From positions 441,867 through 505,866 of the forward strand of contig JAHBUK010000002.1 in the NCBI GenBank assembly GCA_019638115.1: a DNA stretch of 64,000 bases, read 5' to 3'. A program made the translations under genes and the position numbers. Below the pieces are notes generated by a model. That model was not told the DNA's origin. It saw only the letters and a list, made by a program, of their open reading frames with translations, and did no database searches. This document shows, one piece after another, positions 17,559-26,550 of this stretch. Each line of letters opens with the position of its first letter. The stretch's first letter is position 1. Origin of the DNA: Flavobacteriales bacterium (GTDB taxonomy: Bacteria > Bacteroidota > Bacteroidia > Flavobacteriales_F > PHOS-HE28).

Positions 17559-17972
17559 TCAGCGACCGCGGTTCTCGCTGATGATCTGTTGGTCCGTTGG
17601 GATCACCAGTTCGGTGTCGTTCACCCGGCGTGCCCAGTACATGTATTTGCCAGTGCCCTTGCATGCGAATGCATTCAAGCTTTCGTTGCCGGCCAGCACC
17701 CGTGTAGGGAAAATGCGCCATGTGCCTCCTTGTTCCTGCATGGCCACCTTCACCTCCAGAAGGTCGTTGCAGGTGTTTTGTAGTTCAATGCTGAAAGTGC
17801 CGCTGTGATCTCGCTTCATGTCGGCGGTGTAGAACTGGCATGGCTCGCAGGCCTGCCCCCATGCGCTGTTGGTCTTCACCACGCAATCACTGCGGTCGCG
17901 GACTTGTGCAGTGCTGGTTCCGAAAAATAGACCGGCACAAAATGGAATAACGAGCATACGGGCAACGAACAT
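17559..17972 (-). CDS. Small secreted protein, third gene of a three-gene envelope operon
   Basis: The protein has 137 residues. ATG at 17972 overlaps the stop of the preceding gene by one base (TGATG), implying coupling. It has a signal peptide (residues 1-22, ending S-T-A-Q) and several Cys in the mature part (C-V-V, C-E-P-C, N-T-C, F-A-C), which suggests disulphides in the periplasm or outside. No family recognised. Confidence 0.7.
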   Translation of the reverse strand: MFVARMLVIPFCAGLFFGTSTAQVRDRSDCVVKTNSAWGQACEPCQFYTADMKRDHSGTFSIELQNTCNDLLEVKVAMQEQGGTWRIFPTRVLAGNESLNAFACKGTGKYMYWARRVNDTELVIPTDQQIISENRGR

Positions 17973-18361
17973 CAACGTATCGGTTGGTAAGCGTGGTCGG
18001 GTTGGGGAGCTGCGAGTTCCGGCATGTTGGAGGGCCGCACGTATCGCACAGGCACGTAGTAGTGTTCGGTCTGGCGGTACACTTTGCTGGCGGCCGACCG
18101 TTCACGGGCGCTGTAGTGTGCGTGAATGTGTTCCGTTACCTCGAGCATCGCAGGACAGGGGCCGAATGGATGGGCGGATGGCACCAGACCAGGCGAATTC
18201 GCGAAGTGTACGAATCCCTTGAGAATGGTGGTTTTCATTTCCTGGTCGATGCCAGTGGTCGCCTTTGTTTTGCTCGCATCCTTCTCTTGAGCATGCAGGC
18301 CCACGACCATGATCAAGCTCAACAGCAAGACGCCAATACGTTGGAGCATGTGGTTCAGCAT
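17972..18361 (-). CDS. Small secreted protein, second gene of a three-gene envelope operon
   Basis: The protein has 129 residues. The start at 18361 (or the ATG at 18349) gives a clean signal peptide (L-L-L-S-L-I-M-V-V-G-L-H-A-Q). The mature part is short and polar with a Pro-rich C terminus. It sits 20 nt after the preceding gene and overlaps the next by one base. No domain recognised. Confidence 0.65.
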   Translation of the reverse strand: MLNHMLQRIGVLLLSLIMVVGLHAQEKDASKTKATTGIDQEMKTTILKGFVHFANSPGLVPSAHPFGPCPAMLEVTEHIHAHYSARERSAASKVYRQTEHYYVPVRYVRPSNMPELAAPQPDHAYQPIR

Positions 18362-18381
18362 GGTGCTTTGATACGTATCCC

Positions 18382-18828
18382 TTACGGTCGGGTTTCGACC
18401 ATCGGAGCATTGTCCCAGTCTTCCGTGGGCTTCAATTGGCCGCGCAACCATTCCAGGAATTCCTGTGCAGCATCAGGAACATCCGGTAAAAGAGCTTCCA
18501 CCTGAGAGCTGCGCACGTTGGCCGAACGGGTGAAAAGGTCGCGGTGCAAGCAGCGGGGATGTTCCACCAGGCAGACCAATTGAACAGTTCGGGAGATCGG
18601 GTTGGCCGAAACACCGGTGGGGTCAAGGTGCGCAGTGTTGACCGATATGCGTTCAACGCGCTTGCCTTCCTTGTATCGATCGATAAGCAGTTCATTGGCA
18701 CTGGAACGCGAGCCATGCAACTCCACCGAGTTCGCCTGTTCCACAATGCGGAGCGCAACAGCATGGTCCTGGGCCAGGATCGCTCGCATGCAGAGGAAAA
18801 ACGCAGTAAGTAGGAGCGAGGAACGCAT
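18382..18828 (-). CDS. Small secreted protein, first gene of a three-gene envelope operon
   Basis: The protein has 148 residues. ATG 18828 gives a signal peptide (residues 1-19, ending I-L-A-Q); longer in-frame versions would bury this signal. The mature protein has two Cys (V-C-L, R-C-L) that could form a disulphide. No family recognised. It is transcribed divergently from the regulatory-like protein at 18914, with 85 bp between them. Confidence 0.65.
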   Translation of the reverse strand: MRSSLLLTAFFLCMRAILAQDHAVALRIVEQANSVELHGSRSSANELLIDRYKEGKRVERISVNTAHLDPTGVSANPISRTVQLVCLVEHPRCLHRDLFTRSANVRSSQVEALLPDVPDAAQEFLEWLRGQLKPTEDWDNAPMVETRP

Positions 18829-18913
18829 GTGTTGGCTGGTTTGGAACCGTTGCCTCCCTCGTACGTATACCGGCGCCACAGGTTCACTATTCCGGCAGGG
18901 CCTGACAAGCTGC

Positions 18914-19987
18914 ATGAGGTACGTATACTCGATCCACACACTGATGTTCCTCCTTGCGATAACGGTCTTGTCCGTTGGCGTGCAAGGCCAAAGCAGGTTC
19001 AGTGTGAATGGTAGGTTGAAGATCGAAGGGAGTGACTTGAACGGCGCTCGCGTGGTGATCTACAAAGAGGGGGTGAAGGAACGTTCCATCACCTCCAACC
19101 TGGGCAAGTTCAGTCTCGACCTGGACCTGAACGCCAACTACATTCTCTCCTTTGAGAAGGACGGGTATGTAACCAAGAAATTATCGTTCAACACACGCGT
19201 GCCAGCGGATGCCGCAGGGCAAGGCTTCGCACCGTTCGACTTCTCCGTTTCCCTTTTCAAACAGTACGATGATGTGAACACGGTGGTCTTCAATCAGCCC
19301 GTTGGCGTGATCCGCTTTGACCGCTCATTGGGCGATTTCGATTACGACACGGATTACACCAAGTCCATACAAGGCCAGATGCAGCAGGCTGTTGCTGATG
19401 TGGAGAAGCGACAAAAGGAGGATGCCGCCAATGCAAGCGCCGAGGCAAAACGAAAAGCTGCCGAGGACAAGGCCAGGGCCAAGGAAGAGGCGGAAGCCCG
19501 CAAACAGCAGGAAGCCGAACAGCGAGCGCAGCGTGAACGCGAGGCGGCCGAACGCAAAGCCACCGCAGCTCAGAACAACAGCACGCCACCGCCAGCGGTG
19601 CATGTGCCGCCACCACCGCCCCCGCCAGCGCCAGTGGTGGTTGCGCCACCCAAACCCAAGCCGGTGCCGGTGGACAACAAACTGGCCAGCGCTGTTGCCG
19701 GTCAGGAACAGCGGCGCACCCTTCAACCCGTGGTAGGGCAGGAAGCACGTCCCGAGGTGACCGTGTATGAACCGGAGACCTTCCGCCACGAGGAACTGGT
19801 GATCGAGCCCAACAAGGTCACCACCATCATTGAACTGGACACCGATGGGGTACGCACCCAGTATCGTCGTGTGGTACACAAGTGGGGTGATACCTACTAC
19901 TTCAAGAATGAGCAGAGCATCTCGCGAACGGTATACGAGCGCGAGGCCTTGGGCGACCGTTTGGTGATGAGCGGGCCAGGCCGTTGA
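18914..19987 (+). CDS. Secreted protein with carboxypeptidase-regulatory-like N domain, coiled coil and Pro-rich linker
   Basis: The protein has 357 residues. ATG 18914 was chosen because it starts a signal peptide (ending V-Q-G-Q). Residues about 28-100 form a small beta domain (F-S-V-N-G-R-L-K, then G-K-F-S-L-D-L, G-Y-V-T-K-K) like the carboxypeptidase regulatory/CNA-B-like fold. Residues about 155-220 are Ala/Glu/Lys/Arg-rich and almost certainly coiled coil, followed by a Pro-rich stretch (about 222-250). The C-terminal about 100 residues contain the recurring pattern V-V-H-K-W-G-D-T-Y-Y-F-K. Probably a periplasmic or outer-membrane-linked structural protein; role unknown. vsr follows 33 nt downstream. 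Confidence 0.75.
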   Translation: MRYVYSIHTLMFLLAITVLSVGVQGQSRFSVNGRLKIEGSDLNGARVVIYKEGVKERSITSNLGKFSLDLDLNANYILSFEKDGYVTKKLSFNTRVPADAAGQGFAPFDFSVSLFKQYDDVNTVVFNQPVGVIRFDRSLGDFDYDTDYTKSIQGQMQQAVADVEKRQKEDAANASAEAKRKAAEDKARAKEEAEARKQQEAEQRAQREREAAERKATAAQNNSTPPPAVHVPPPPPPPAPVVVAPPKPKPVPVDNKLASAVAGQEQRRTLQPVVGQEARPEVTVYEPETFRHEELVIEPNKVTTIIELDTDGVRTQYRRVVHKWGDTYYFKNEQSISRTVYEREALGDRLVMSGPGR

Positions 19988-20020
19988 CACCGGAAGCCAG
20001 CGCGGCAATTAGCTTTCGGC

Positions 20021-20467
20021 GTGGCCGATCGCAAGTATGTACGGGATGGCAGGGCTCCGATACCCAAGGATGCGCGCACCAGCGCGCTCATGAGCCGCAT
20101 CCGCTCGCGGAACACAGGTCCCGAACTCGCTTTACGCAAGGCGCTGCATGTTCACGGGGTCAGGGGGTATCGTCTGCATTATCGCGGCGTTCCCGGCAGG
20201 CCCGATCTGGCCTTCGTGGGCAAGCGGGTGGCCGTGTTCGTTCATGGCTGTTTTTGGCACGGCTGTCCGTGGTGCAGCCCCAAGCGCCCACGCTCCAACA
20301 GTGCATTCTGGAACGCCAAACTGGATCGCAACAAGGCACGGGATGCCGAGCAGGTGCAGGCGGTGAAGAACGTGGGCTGGCGCGTGGTCACCATCTGGGC
20401 GTGCCAGTTGGAGAAGGCTTCCGCGCGGCAGGTGGCCCGTATCCAAAGGGCTTGCACGGGCCGCTAA
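20021..20467 (+). CDS. vsr: Very short patch repair (Vsr) endonuclease
   Basis: The protein has 148 residues, starting with GTG. The family hallmarks are present: M-S-R-I-R-S-R-N-T-x-P-E near residue 24, P-G-R-P-D-L-A-F, V-F-V-H-G-C-F-W-H-G with the Cys/His zinc ligands, and F-W-x-A-K-L-x-R-N-x-x-R-D. Vsr nicks the DNA backbone at T:G mismatches arising from deaminated 5-methylcytosine. It is normally paired with a cytosine methyltransferase such as Dcm, but none lies in this window. It ends 8 bp before the convergent gene at 20476. Confidence 0.93.
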   Translation: MADRKYVRDGRAPIPKDARTSALMSRIRSRNTGPELALRKALHVHGVRGYRLHYRGVPGRPDLAFVGKRVAVFVHGCFWHGCPWCSPKRPRSNSAFWNAKLDRNKARDAEQVQAVKNVGWRVVTIWACQLEKASARQVARIQRACTGR

Positions 20468-20475
20468 GGGAGCGT

Positions 20476-20799
20476 TCAGGACTTCTTTCCCGTGATCCGG
20501 CGGAAGAAGCGCTTCTCGAATTCCCAGAAGAACCGGAACTGCCCGAACAATGCTCCATACACAAGCAGGATCACGTTGTATACGGGCAGTATGAGCACGT
20601 AGTAAAGGATGCTGAACAGGAGCGGTTGTTCCCCTTCACCTGCGAAATAGGCGACCACTGGCCGCTTGAGGAAAAGCACGGTGAACCCGGTGCACGCGAA
20701 AACGAGCAGGATCACGAGCACGCGTGACGGGGTAACGCCCCAGCGCTGTGCAAGCCTGTCCATCCAACCAAGCTCTTCCGTGCCTTGCGTGTTGCTCAT
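20476..20799 (-). CDS. Small inner-membrane protein (DUF6787-like)
   Basis: The protein has 107 residues with two hydrophobic segments (about 28-46 and 62-88) and a basic C terminus (F-E-K-R-F-F-R-R-I). The opening W-M-D-R-L-A-Q-R-W-G-V-T followed by a membrane helix fits the small Bacteroidota family I know as DUF6787. Start chosen at the ATG at 20799, seven codons inside a longer frame. Function unknown. Confidence 0.7.
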   Translation of the reverse strand: MSNTQGTEELGWMDRLAQRWGVTPSRVLVILLVFACTGFTVLFLKRPVVAYFAGEGEQPLLFSILYYVLILPVYNVILLVYGALFGQFRFFWEFEKRFFRRITGKKS

Positions 20800-20892
20800 G
20801 TTCGTGCCAAATGTCGGCACCTCAACGCCAACAAGACGGGACCACGATCCAAAATACCATGATCGCAGTAGGCCATTTGGCCAGGCGCGTGC

Positions 20893-22017
20893 TCAATCCT
20901 GCCACTCGGCGATGAACAGGTTGGTATCGCGCGTACCACCGTTGTTCCGGTTGCTGCTGAACACCAGGTGGCGCCCATCCTTGCTGAAGACCGGGAAGGC
21001 ATCGAAGGTGTCGCCGAAGCTCACCTGTTCGAGCCCGGTGCCATCCACATTGATCATGAACAACGTGAAGGGGAAGCCGCGCTCGCTCTTGTGATTGCTT
21101 GCGAAGATGATCTTCTCACCGCTGGGGTGCCAATAGGGGGCCCAGTTGGCCTGGCCCAGTTCGGTGATCTGCCGCATGTCGCTCCCGTCCGCATTGGCCA
21201 CATAGAGTTCCATGTTCGTGGGCATCACCAGTCCTTCCTTCAGCAATTCGCGGTACTCCTTCAGCTCCGCATCGGTCTTGGGCCGTGAAGCGCGCCAGAG
21301 CAACTTGCTGCCGTCGGGGCTGAAGAAGGCACCACCATCATACCCTGGTGTATCGGTAACCCGGCGCACATCACTGCCATCCACGTTCATGGTGTACAGG
21401 TCCAGATCGCCATCGCGCATGCTGGTGAACACGATGCGGTCTCCTTTGGGAGAAACAGTGGCCTCGGCATCGTAACCGGGGCTGTCGGTGAGCTTGTACT
21501 TCAGGTTGCCTTGGAGGTCACTTACATGGATGTCGAAACTGGGGTAGATGGGCCACACGTACTTGCCATCGGCCCTGCGTTCCGGCACACCGGGGCAGGT
21601 GGCAGCATGCTCATGGGTGCTGGCGAAAAGCACCAGACTGTCGCCAGGCAGGAAATAGCTGCACGTGGTTCGGCCGCCCTTGATGCTGATGTGGTCGGGG
21701 CGACCATTGACCAAGTCATCCACAAATGGGTTGAAGACGAAGATCTGGTCGCACGGTGCTTCCCACTTCTCCGATGTGGCTTGGAACACGAGCTGCTCAC
21801 CACTGAAACTCCAGTAGGCCTCTGCGAAATCGCCACCGAAGGTCAGTTGGCGCAAACTCTTGAAGTGCTTCTCTTCCGGATGAATCAGCGAACTACCATC
21901 AGCTGCGGTGGTAAGGCCCGGCAAGGGTGGTGGTTCAGGCGTGTTCCGTGGTTCGGGTTGTTCAGCGCAGGAAGCAAGCAGGAGGAGAAGCGGCAGGGCC
22001 AGCGTGGGTCGGTTCAT
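20893..22017 (-). CDS. TolB-like PD40 beta-propeller lipoprotein
   Basis: The protein has 374 residues. ATG 22017 yields a type II signal with lipobox L-L-A-S-C (Cys about residue 16), followed by a Pro-rich linker. The body has several PD40/WD40-like strands (S-P-x-G-D-R-I-V-F-T-S, S-P-D-G-S-K-L-L-W, F-S-K-D-G-R-H-L-V-F-S-S-N-R-N). These resemble the TolB propeller, but the protein lacks the TolB N domain. Expected to be anchored in the envelope. No tol or pal genes are adjacent. Substrate unknown. Confidence 0.82.
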   Translation of the reverse strand: MNRPTLALPLLLLLASCAEQPEPRNTPEPPPLPGLTTAADGSSLIHPEEKHFKSLRQLTFGGDFAEAYWSFSGEQLVFQATSEKWEAPCDQIFVFNPFVDDLVNGRPDHISIKGGRTTCSYFLPGDSLVLFASTHEHAATCPGVPERRADGKYVWPIYPSFDIHVSDLQGNLKYKLTDSPGYDAEATVSPKGDRIVFTSMRDGDLDLYTMNVDGSDVRRVTDTPGYDGGAFFSPDGSKLLWRASRPKTDAELKEYRELLKEGLVMPTNMELYVANADGSDMRQITELGQANWAPYWHPSGEKIIFASNHKSERGFPFTLFMINVDGTGLEQVSFGDTFDAFPVFSKDGRHLVFSSNRNNGGTRDTNLFIAEWQD

Positions 22018-22113
22018 GGCGTGCGATAGTATTGCGGCGGCGAAGGTATCCCAACCCACCCGGCGTACTGTCATCGAAAACGCAGTTGCGATATCGGGGA
22101 GAGCGAATGGATG

Positions 22114-22641
22114 TCACCCGAGAGTCCATGAAGCCAAAGGGCTGTGCACACGGCCGCGGGGTGCGGGGTCCGATCGGAACAAGGTGAGTTCATCGAAGTT
22201 CATTGAAGGCATCACCAAGGGGCCATCGATGGCATGCGCGGACCTGTTGGTACGGGCCAGGGTGATGTGGGGAAGGAAGGGGCTATGCGGGCTGGGAGGG
22301 GTGTCGGTCCGTTGCGCCAATTCCGCATGCAGGCTTTGGAGTTCATCGCTGGGTCGAAAGCGGATCCAGAGCATGGACGGTTCGGTGGATGGCATGGTGC
22401 TCAGAATGCCATCGTACAAGGTGAACGCCTGCCAGCGTTGGCTCTGCTCAGCGATGGCCTCCATGATCTTTGGGATGCGATCGGTTGGCTGGTCGCCCAG
22501 GAAGAGTGCTGTTACATGCCAACTCCGCGGCGCAAGGATCCGCCAGGCTGGAGATGCGAGCTCGCTTTGGCATGCATCCTCGATCAGCTGCCTTTCCTTG
22601 GCATTAACGGCACGTGCAATGAACAGCCGGGTGGTTTCCAT
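22114..22641 (-). CDS. thpR: RNA 2',3'-cyclic phosphodiesterase (2H family)
   Basis: The protein has 175 residues. The start at 22641 (M-E-T-T-R-L-F-I-A) matches the usual opening of the family. Both catalytic H-x-T-x motifs are present: W-H-V-T-A-L-F-L-G and P-H-I-T-L-A-R. These define the 2H phosphoesterase fold (LigT/ThpR), which hydrolyses 2',3'-cyclic phosphate RNA ends to 2'-phosphate. Cytoplasmic, apparently monocistronic. Confidence 0.9.
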   Translation of the reverse strand: METTRLFIARAVNAKERQLIEDACQSELASPAWRILAPRSWHVTALFLGDQPTDRIPKIMEAIAEQSQRWQAFTLYDGILSTMPSTEPSMLWIRFRPSDELQSLHAELAQRTDTPPSPHSPFLPHITLARTNRSAHAIDGPLVMPSMNFDELTLFRSDPAPRGRVHSPLASWTLG

Positions 22642-22732
22642 GGGCAATGTGGCCGAGGCTCCGAAGATGGCCATCTTCCGTGGTGGTCCGGGTGTATGGC
22701 CAACCCGATGTTGATCGAAAGGGACCGAGCGC

Positions 22733-22764
22733 TTGATTTCGGGCTACGGGTCATCATACTTTCG
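22733..22764 (+). promoter_or_regulatory. Promoter of the 22770 gene (TTG-N21-TACTTTCG)
   Basis: TTG 22733-22735 and TACTTTCG 22757-22764 are separated by 21 nt. The -7 box ends only 5 nt before the first in-frame ATG (22770). Either the mRNA is leaderless or translation begins at the in-frame ATGs at 22815 or 22848. Confidence 0.55.
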
Positions 22765-22769
22765 TCGCC

Positions 22770-25700
22770 ATGAAAAGCTTTTTGGTCGAAGTGTACTCTC
22801 TTCTGGTCGGAGAAATGAGAGGCTGGCTTCAGTTCCGTCGGGGCGTTATGTATGGCAGCTTTGTTGTTGCCCTGCTCGCACAAGTGATCAGCTCTGAAGC
22901 ACAGGCCCAAAGCTTACCGCCGGACTTCGCCGATGCCTTGGTAATGGGGAATTGGGTTGAGCCGGTGGGGGTTACCTGGGATGCGAACGGCCGAGCTTAC
23001 GTATGGGAAAAGCGTGGCATGGTGTGGATCATCGAGAATGGGGTCCGCTTGCCCGATCCGTTGATCGATATCTCTCCCGAGGTGGGCAACTGGCGAGACC
23101 ATGGATGCCTCGGCTTCGCACTTGACCCCGAGTTCCTGAGCAACGGCCGTATCTACCTGATGTACATGGTGGATCGCCATCACCTGGTGAATTTCGGCAC
23201 ACCCAATTACAACCCGGCGACCAACGAGTATTTCGCGGCCACCATCATGCGCATAACGCGCTATACGGCCACGGGCCCTCAATTGAACACGGTCGATCCA
23301 GCCAGCCGCTACATCCTGCTTGGTGAAAGTGCCTCCACCGGCGTGCCCAACACCCATGAGTCGCATTCCACCGGATCATTGGTGTTCGGATCCGATGGCA
23401 CCCTGCTGGCGAGCGTGGGTGATGGAGCCAGCTACAGCAGCACCGACGTGGGCAGCGCTTCGGAGACGTATTGGGCGCAGTGTCTCGCGGATGGCATCAT
23501 GCGCCCCGAGGAGAACGTGGGTGCGTTCCGTTCGCAGATGGTGAACAGTTTGAACGGTAAGGTGCTTCGACTGGACCCCAACACCGGGAACGGTGTTTCC
23601 AGCAATCCTTGGTTCGATGCGGCAGCTCCACGTGCCCCCCGCTCACGGGTGTGGGCTCTGGGACTTCGCAATCCGTACCGCATGACCTTCAAGCCAGGGT
23701 CGGGAAGCACGGATCCCGCAGCCGGGAACCCCGGTGTTCTCTATATCGGCGACGTTGGTTACACCCTTTGGGAAGATCTGCACGTGTGCTACGAAGGCGG
23801 TCAGAATTTCGGTTGGCCGATGTTCGAAGGTCTTGAAGCAGTGGTTCCATACACCAGTGCGCTTACGCCCAACCGCGATACGCCGAACCCCTTCTTTGAT
23901 GGTATCGGATGTACGCAGGAGTTCTACAACTTCCAGGACCTGCTGGTGCAGGATACCCCCATCCACCTCAACGCACATCCCAACCCCTGCAACCCATCGG
24001 TGCAGATACCCAACTCCATACCCAAGCACTTCCACAAGCGTCCGGCGATCGATTGGTACCACGGTAACCGCTCCCGTTGTGGCGCCTTCAACGGAAGCCA
24101 GGCGATCACGTACGATCTGGACGATCCAGCGTCACCCGTTCCGGGTCCACGCTTCGGCGGGTTCGCGGCCATTGGCGGCCCATGGATGGACGGGGCCAAC
24201 ATGCCGCTCGGTTATCAGAACAGCTCCTTCCATGGCGACTACGCCTCCGGATGGATCCGTCGGTTCAAATTCAACGAACAGCATGAACCGTTAAGCGTGC
24301 ACGATTTCGCCTCGGGCCTTGGTGCCATCACGTGGATCGGTGCGGGACCGGATGGTTGCGTGTGGTACATCCGCTACAACTCCAACCAAGTACGTCGTAT
24401 CTGCTACACCCTGAACGTGAATTTCCCGCCAGTGGCCGTTGCCACGCAAAGCGTGCAGTACGGTCCCGGTCCGTTGTTGGTGAATTTCACCGGGAGCAAC
24501 AGTACCGACCAGGAGAACGGCCCTTTGAGCTATGCTTGGGATTTCGGCAACGGTTCAACCAGCACCGATGCCGATCCCGCCCACATCTTCCTGGCGCCGC
24601 CCGGTGTGCCGACCAGCTATACCGTAACGCTCACCGTAACGGACAACGTTGGCCAAAGCAATTCCACATCCTTGCTGGTATCGGTGAACAACACACCGCC
24701 GCAGGTGGCGATCACCAGTTTCGCCAACGGCGACTTCTACCCGGTAGGCGTGGACACCATGTACGCCCTGGAAGCGGATGTGATCGACCTGGAACACGGG
24801 CCTGCACAACTCAGCTACGCCTGGCGCACAACTTTGTTCCACAATACGCACAACCACCCGGAAGCGATCGATCCCAACGTCGTTTCCAGCACCTTGGTGA
24901 GCGGTGTGGGCTGTGATGGTGAAACGTTCTTTTACGGCATCTCACTGACCGTTACCGATGCCGGGGGGCTTTCCACCACGGTGGAGAATTTCCTGTACCC
25001 GCGCTGCCAGGCCATTGCGCCCACGGCCATCATCAACGCCTCCACCTCGTTCGGTGATGGTCCTTTGATGGTGCAGTTCGATGCCAGTTCCTCATACGAC
25101 CCCGGCGAGATCGTTGCCTACTTCTGGGATTTCGGCGATGGCACCTTCAGCACCGAGCAGATGCCTGCCAAGACCTTCACGGAAGTTGGTGCGAATTACG
25201 TGACCCTTACCGTAACGGATGATGACGGATTGACCGGTGAAGCCCAGCGCACCATCCACGTGCTGAGCGACGCACCGCCGCAATGCGTAGGCGCGCTGGG
25301 AAGCATTACACGCGAGTACTTCACCAACATTTCCGGCACCGCCATCAGTGCCTTGGTGAACAGCCCGAACTACCCGAATGCACCTGCGAGCACCAATTAC
25401 CCCACCAGTTTCCAAGGGCCGGTGAACCTGGCCAACAACTACGGAACACGCTTCCGTGGGTACATCATTGCGCCTACGACCGGCACCTATGTCTTCACCG
25501 CTGTATCCGACGATGCGAGCCTGGTGTACTTGAGCCCCAGTTCGGACCCCAACTTCAAACAGATCATCTGTTCCGTGCCGGGTTGGACCAACGAGGGTGA
25601 ATTCAACAAATACCCCACGCAGGTGAGCGAGGCCGTGCAAATGGTGGCTGGCCGATACTACTACGTGGAAATGTTGCACAAAGAGGGTTCCGGTGGTGAT

Positions 25701-26525
25701 CACGTTTCGCTTTGGTGGCAAACACCCACCAATTCAACAAGGACCATCATACCCGGCAGTGCCATGGCGCGTTGGGTGGATTGTGGCCCGAGCGTTCGTG
25801 TGCGTGTGAACCTGCAAGGCCCATGGGACCAGGTTGTGAACCTGATGCGCGACGACCTGCGTGCAGCGAACCTTGTTCCGCTCACCGAACCGTACAGCGG
25901 CCTGGGCTTCACCATGGCAGGTGGTGCCGGAGCCACCGTGTCGCCGACACGCTTGGCAGTAACGGGCAAGAACGCCGTGGTGGACTGGGTGCTGTTGGAA
26001 TTGCGGAACAAGAACAACCCGGCGCAGATCGTGGCCACGCGCACCGCCCTGCTGGAAAGGGACGGTGACGTGGTGGACGTGAACGGCAACAACAGGCTCA
26101 TCTTCCCTGTTGCAGGGGACAACTACTTCGTGTCCGTGCGGCATAGGAACCACTTCGGCCTGCGCAGCCAGAACGCTGTGGCCCTGGGAGCCAATGATGT
26201 GGTGCTCGATCTTACGCTGGCAGGCACCGCAGTGCACGGCACTGAAGCCGGGGCCATGCTGAGCAACGGGAAACGGGCACTGTGGGCCGGCAACGTGGTA
26301 CGCGACAACGTGCTCTTGTACACCGGCGCCAACAACGACCGCGATATGATCCTTCAGCAGATCGGCGGTTTCATTCCCACTGCCGCTACAAGTGGCTATG
26401 TGCAGAGCGATGTGAACCTCGATGGGTGGATCAGGTACACCGGGCAGAACAACGACCGGGACCCGATCCTCCAGAACATCGGCGGAATAGTGCCCACCAA
26501 CCAGCGCTACGAGCAACTGCCCTGA
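22770..26525 (+). CDS. Secreted PQQ glucose/sorbosone dehydrogenase-like protein with PKD and PA14 domains
   Basis: The protein has up to 1251 residues. Residues about 55-545 form a GSDH-type beta-propeller (G-V-T-W-D-A-N-G-R-A-Y-V-W-E, G-C-L-G-F-A-L-D-P-E-F, then H-E-S-H-S-T-G-S-L and G-L-R-N-P-Y-R). Two PKD domains follow (about 555-640, Y-A-W-D-F-G-N-G; about 750-835, F-W-D-F-G-D-G). A PA14 domain occupies about 840-1000 (R-E-Y-F-x-N-I-S, Y-Y-Y-V-E-M-L-H-K-E-G). The C terminus (V-V-D-W-V-L-L-E-L-R; R-H-R-N-H) is a module common on Bacteroidota secreted proteins but is not a standard T9SS type A/B domain. The best signal peptide begins at the internal ATG 22848, and promoter position favours 22815 or 22848. 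Substrate unknown, possibly a polysaccharide-associated aldose. Confidence 0.85.
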   Translation: MKSFLVEVYSLLVGEMRGWLQFRRGVMYGSFVVALLAQVISSEAQAQSLPPDFADALVMGNWVEPVGVTWDANGRAYVWEKRGMVWIIENGVRLPDPLIDISPEVGNWRDHGCLGFALDPEFLSNGRIYLMYMVDRHHLVNFGTPNYNPATNEYFAATIMRITRYTATGPQLNTVDPASRYILLGESASTGVPNTHESHSTGSLVFGSDGTLLASVGDGASYSSTDVGSASETYWAQCLADGIMRPEENVGAFRSQMVNSLNGKVLRLDPNTGNGVSSNPWFDAAAPRAPRSRVWALGLRNPYRMTFKPGSGSTDPAAGNPGVLYIGDVGYTLWEDLHVCYEGGQNFGWPMFEGLEAVVPYTSALTPNRDTPNPFFDGIGCTQEFYNFQDLLVQDTPIHLNAHPNPCNPSVQIPNSIPKHFHKRPAIDWYHGNRSRCGAFNGSQAITYDLDDPASPVPGPRFGGFAAIGGPWMDGANMPLGYQNSSFHGDYASGWIRRFKFNEQHEPLSVHDFASGLGAITWIGAGPDGCVWYIRYNSNQVRRICYTLNVNFPPVAVATQSVQYGPGPLLVNFTGSNSTDQENGPLSYAWDFGNGSTSTDADPAHIFLAPPGVPTSYTVTLTVTDNVGQSNSTSLLVSVNNTPPQVAITSFANGDFYPVGVDTMYALEADVIDLEHGPAQLSYAWRTTLFHNTHNHPEAIDPNVVSSTLVSGVGCDGETFFYGISLTVTDAGGLSTTVENFLYPRCQAIAPTAIINASTSFGDGPLMVQFDASSSYDPGEIVAYFWDFGDGTFSTEQMPAKTFTEVGANYVTLTVTDDDGLTGEAQRTIHVLSDAPPQCVGALGSITREYFTNISGTAISALVNSPNYPNAPASTNYPTSFQGPVNLANNYGTRFRGYIIAPTTGTYVFTAVSDDASLVYLSPSSDPNFKQIICSVPGWTNEGEFNKYPTQVSEAVQMVAGRYYYVEMLHKEGSGGDHVSLWWQTPTNSTRTIIPGSAMARWVDCGPSVRVRVNLQGPWDQVVNLMRDDLRAANLVPLTEPYSGLGFTMAGGAGATVSPTRLAVTGKNAVVDWVLLELRNKNNPAQIVATRTALLERDGDVVDVNGNNRLIFPVAGDNYFVSVRHRNHFGLRSQNAVALGANDVVLDLTLAGTAVHGTEAGAMLSNGKRALWAGNVVRDNVLLYTGANNDRDMILQQIGGFIPTAATSGYVQSDVNLDGWIRYTGQNNDRDPILQNIGGIVPTNQRYEQLP

Positions 26526-26550
26526 ACAGGCGCTCAGAGCCTGTTTAGGA
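26521..26550 (+). terminator. Hairpin at the end of the dehydrogenase-like gene
   Basis: CCTGAACAGGC and GCCTGTTTAGG form an 11-bp stem with one mismatch that starts in the stop codon region. It has no U-tract and is partly embedded in the inverted-repeat element at 26534-26700, so termination activity is uncertain. Confidence 0.35.
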
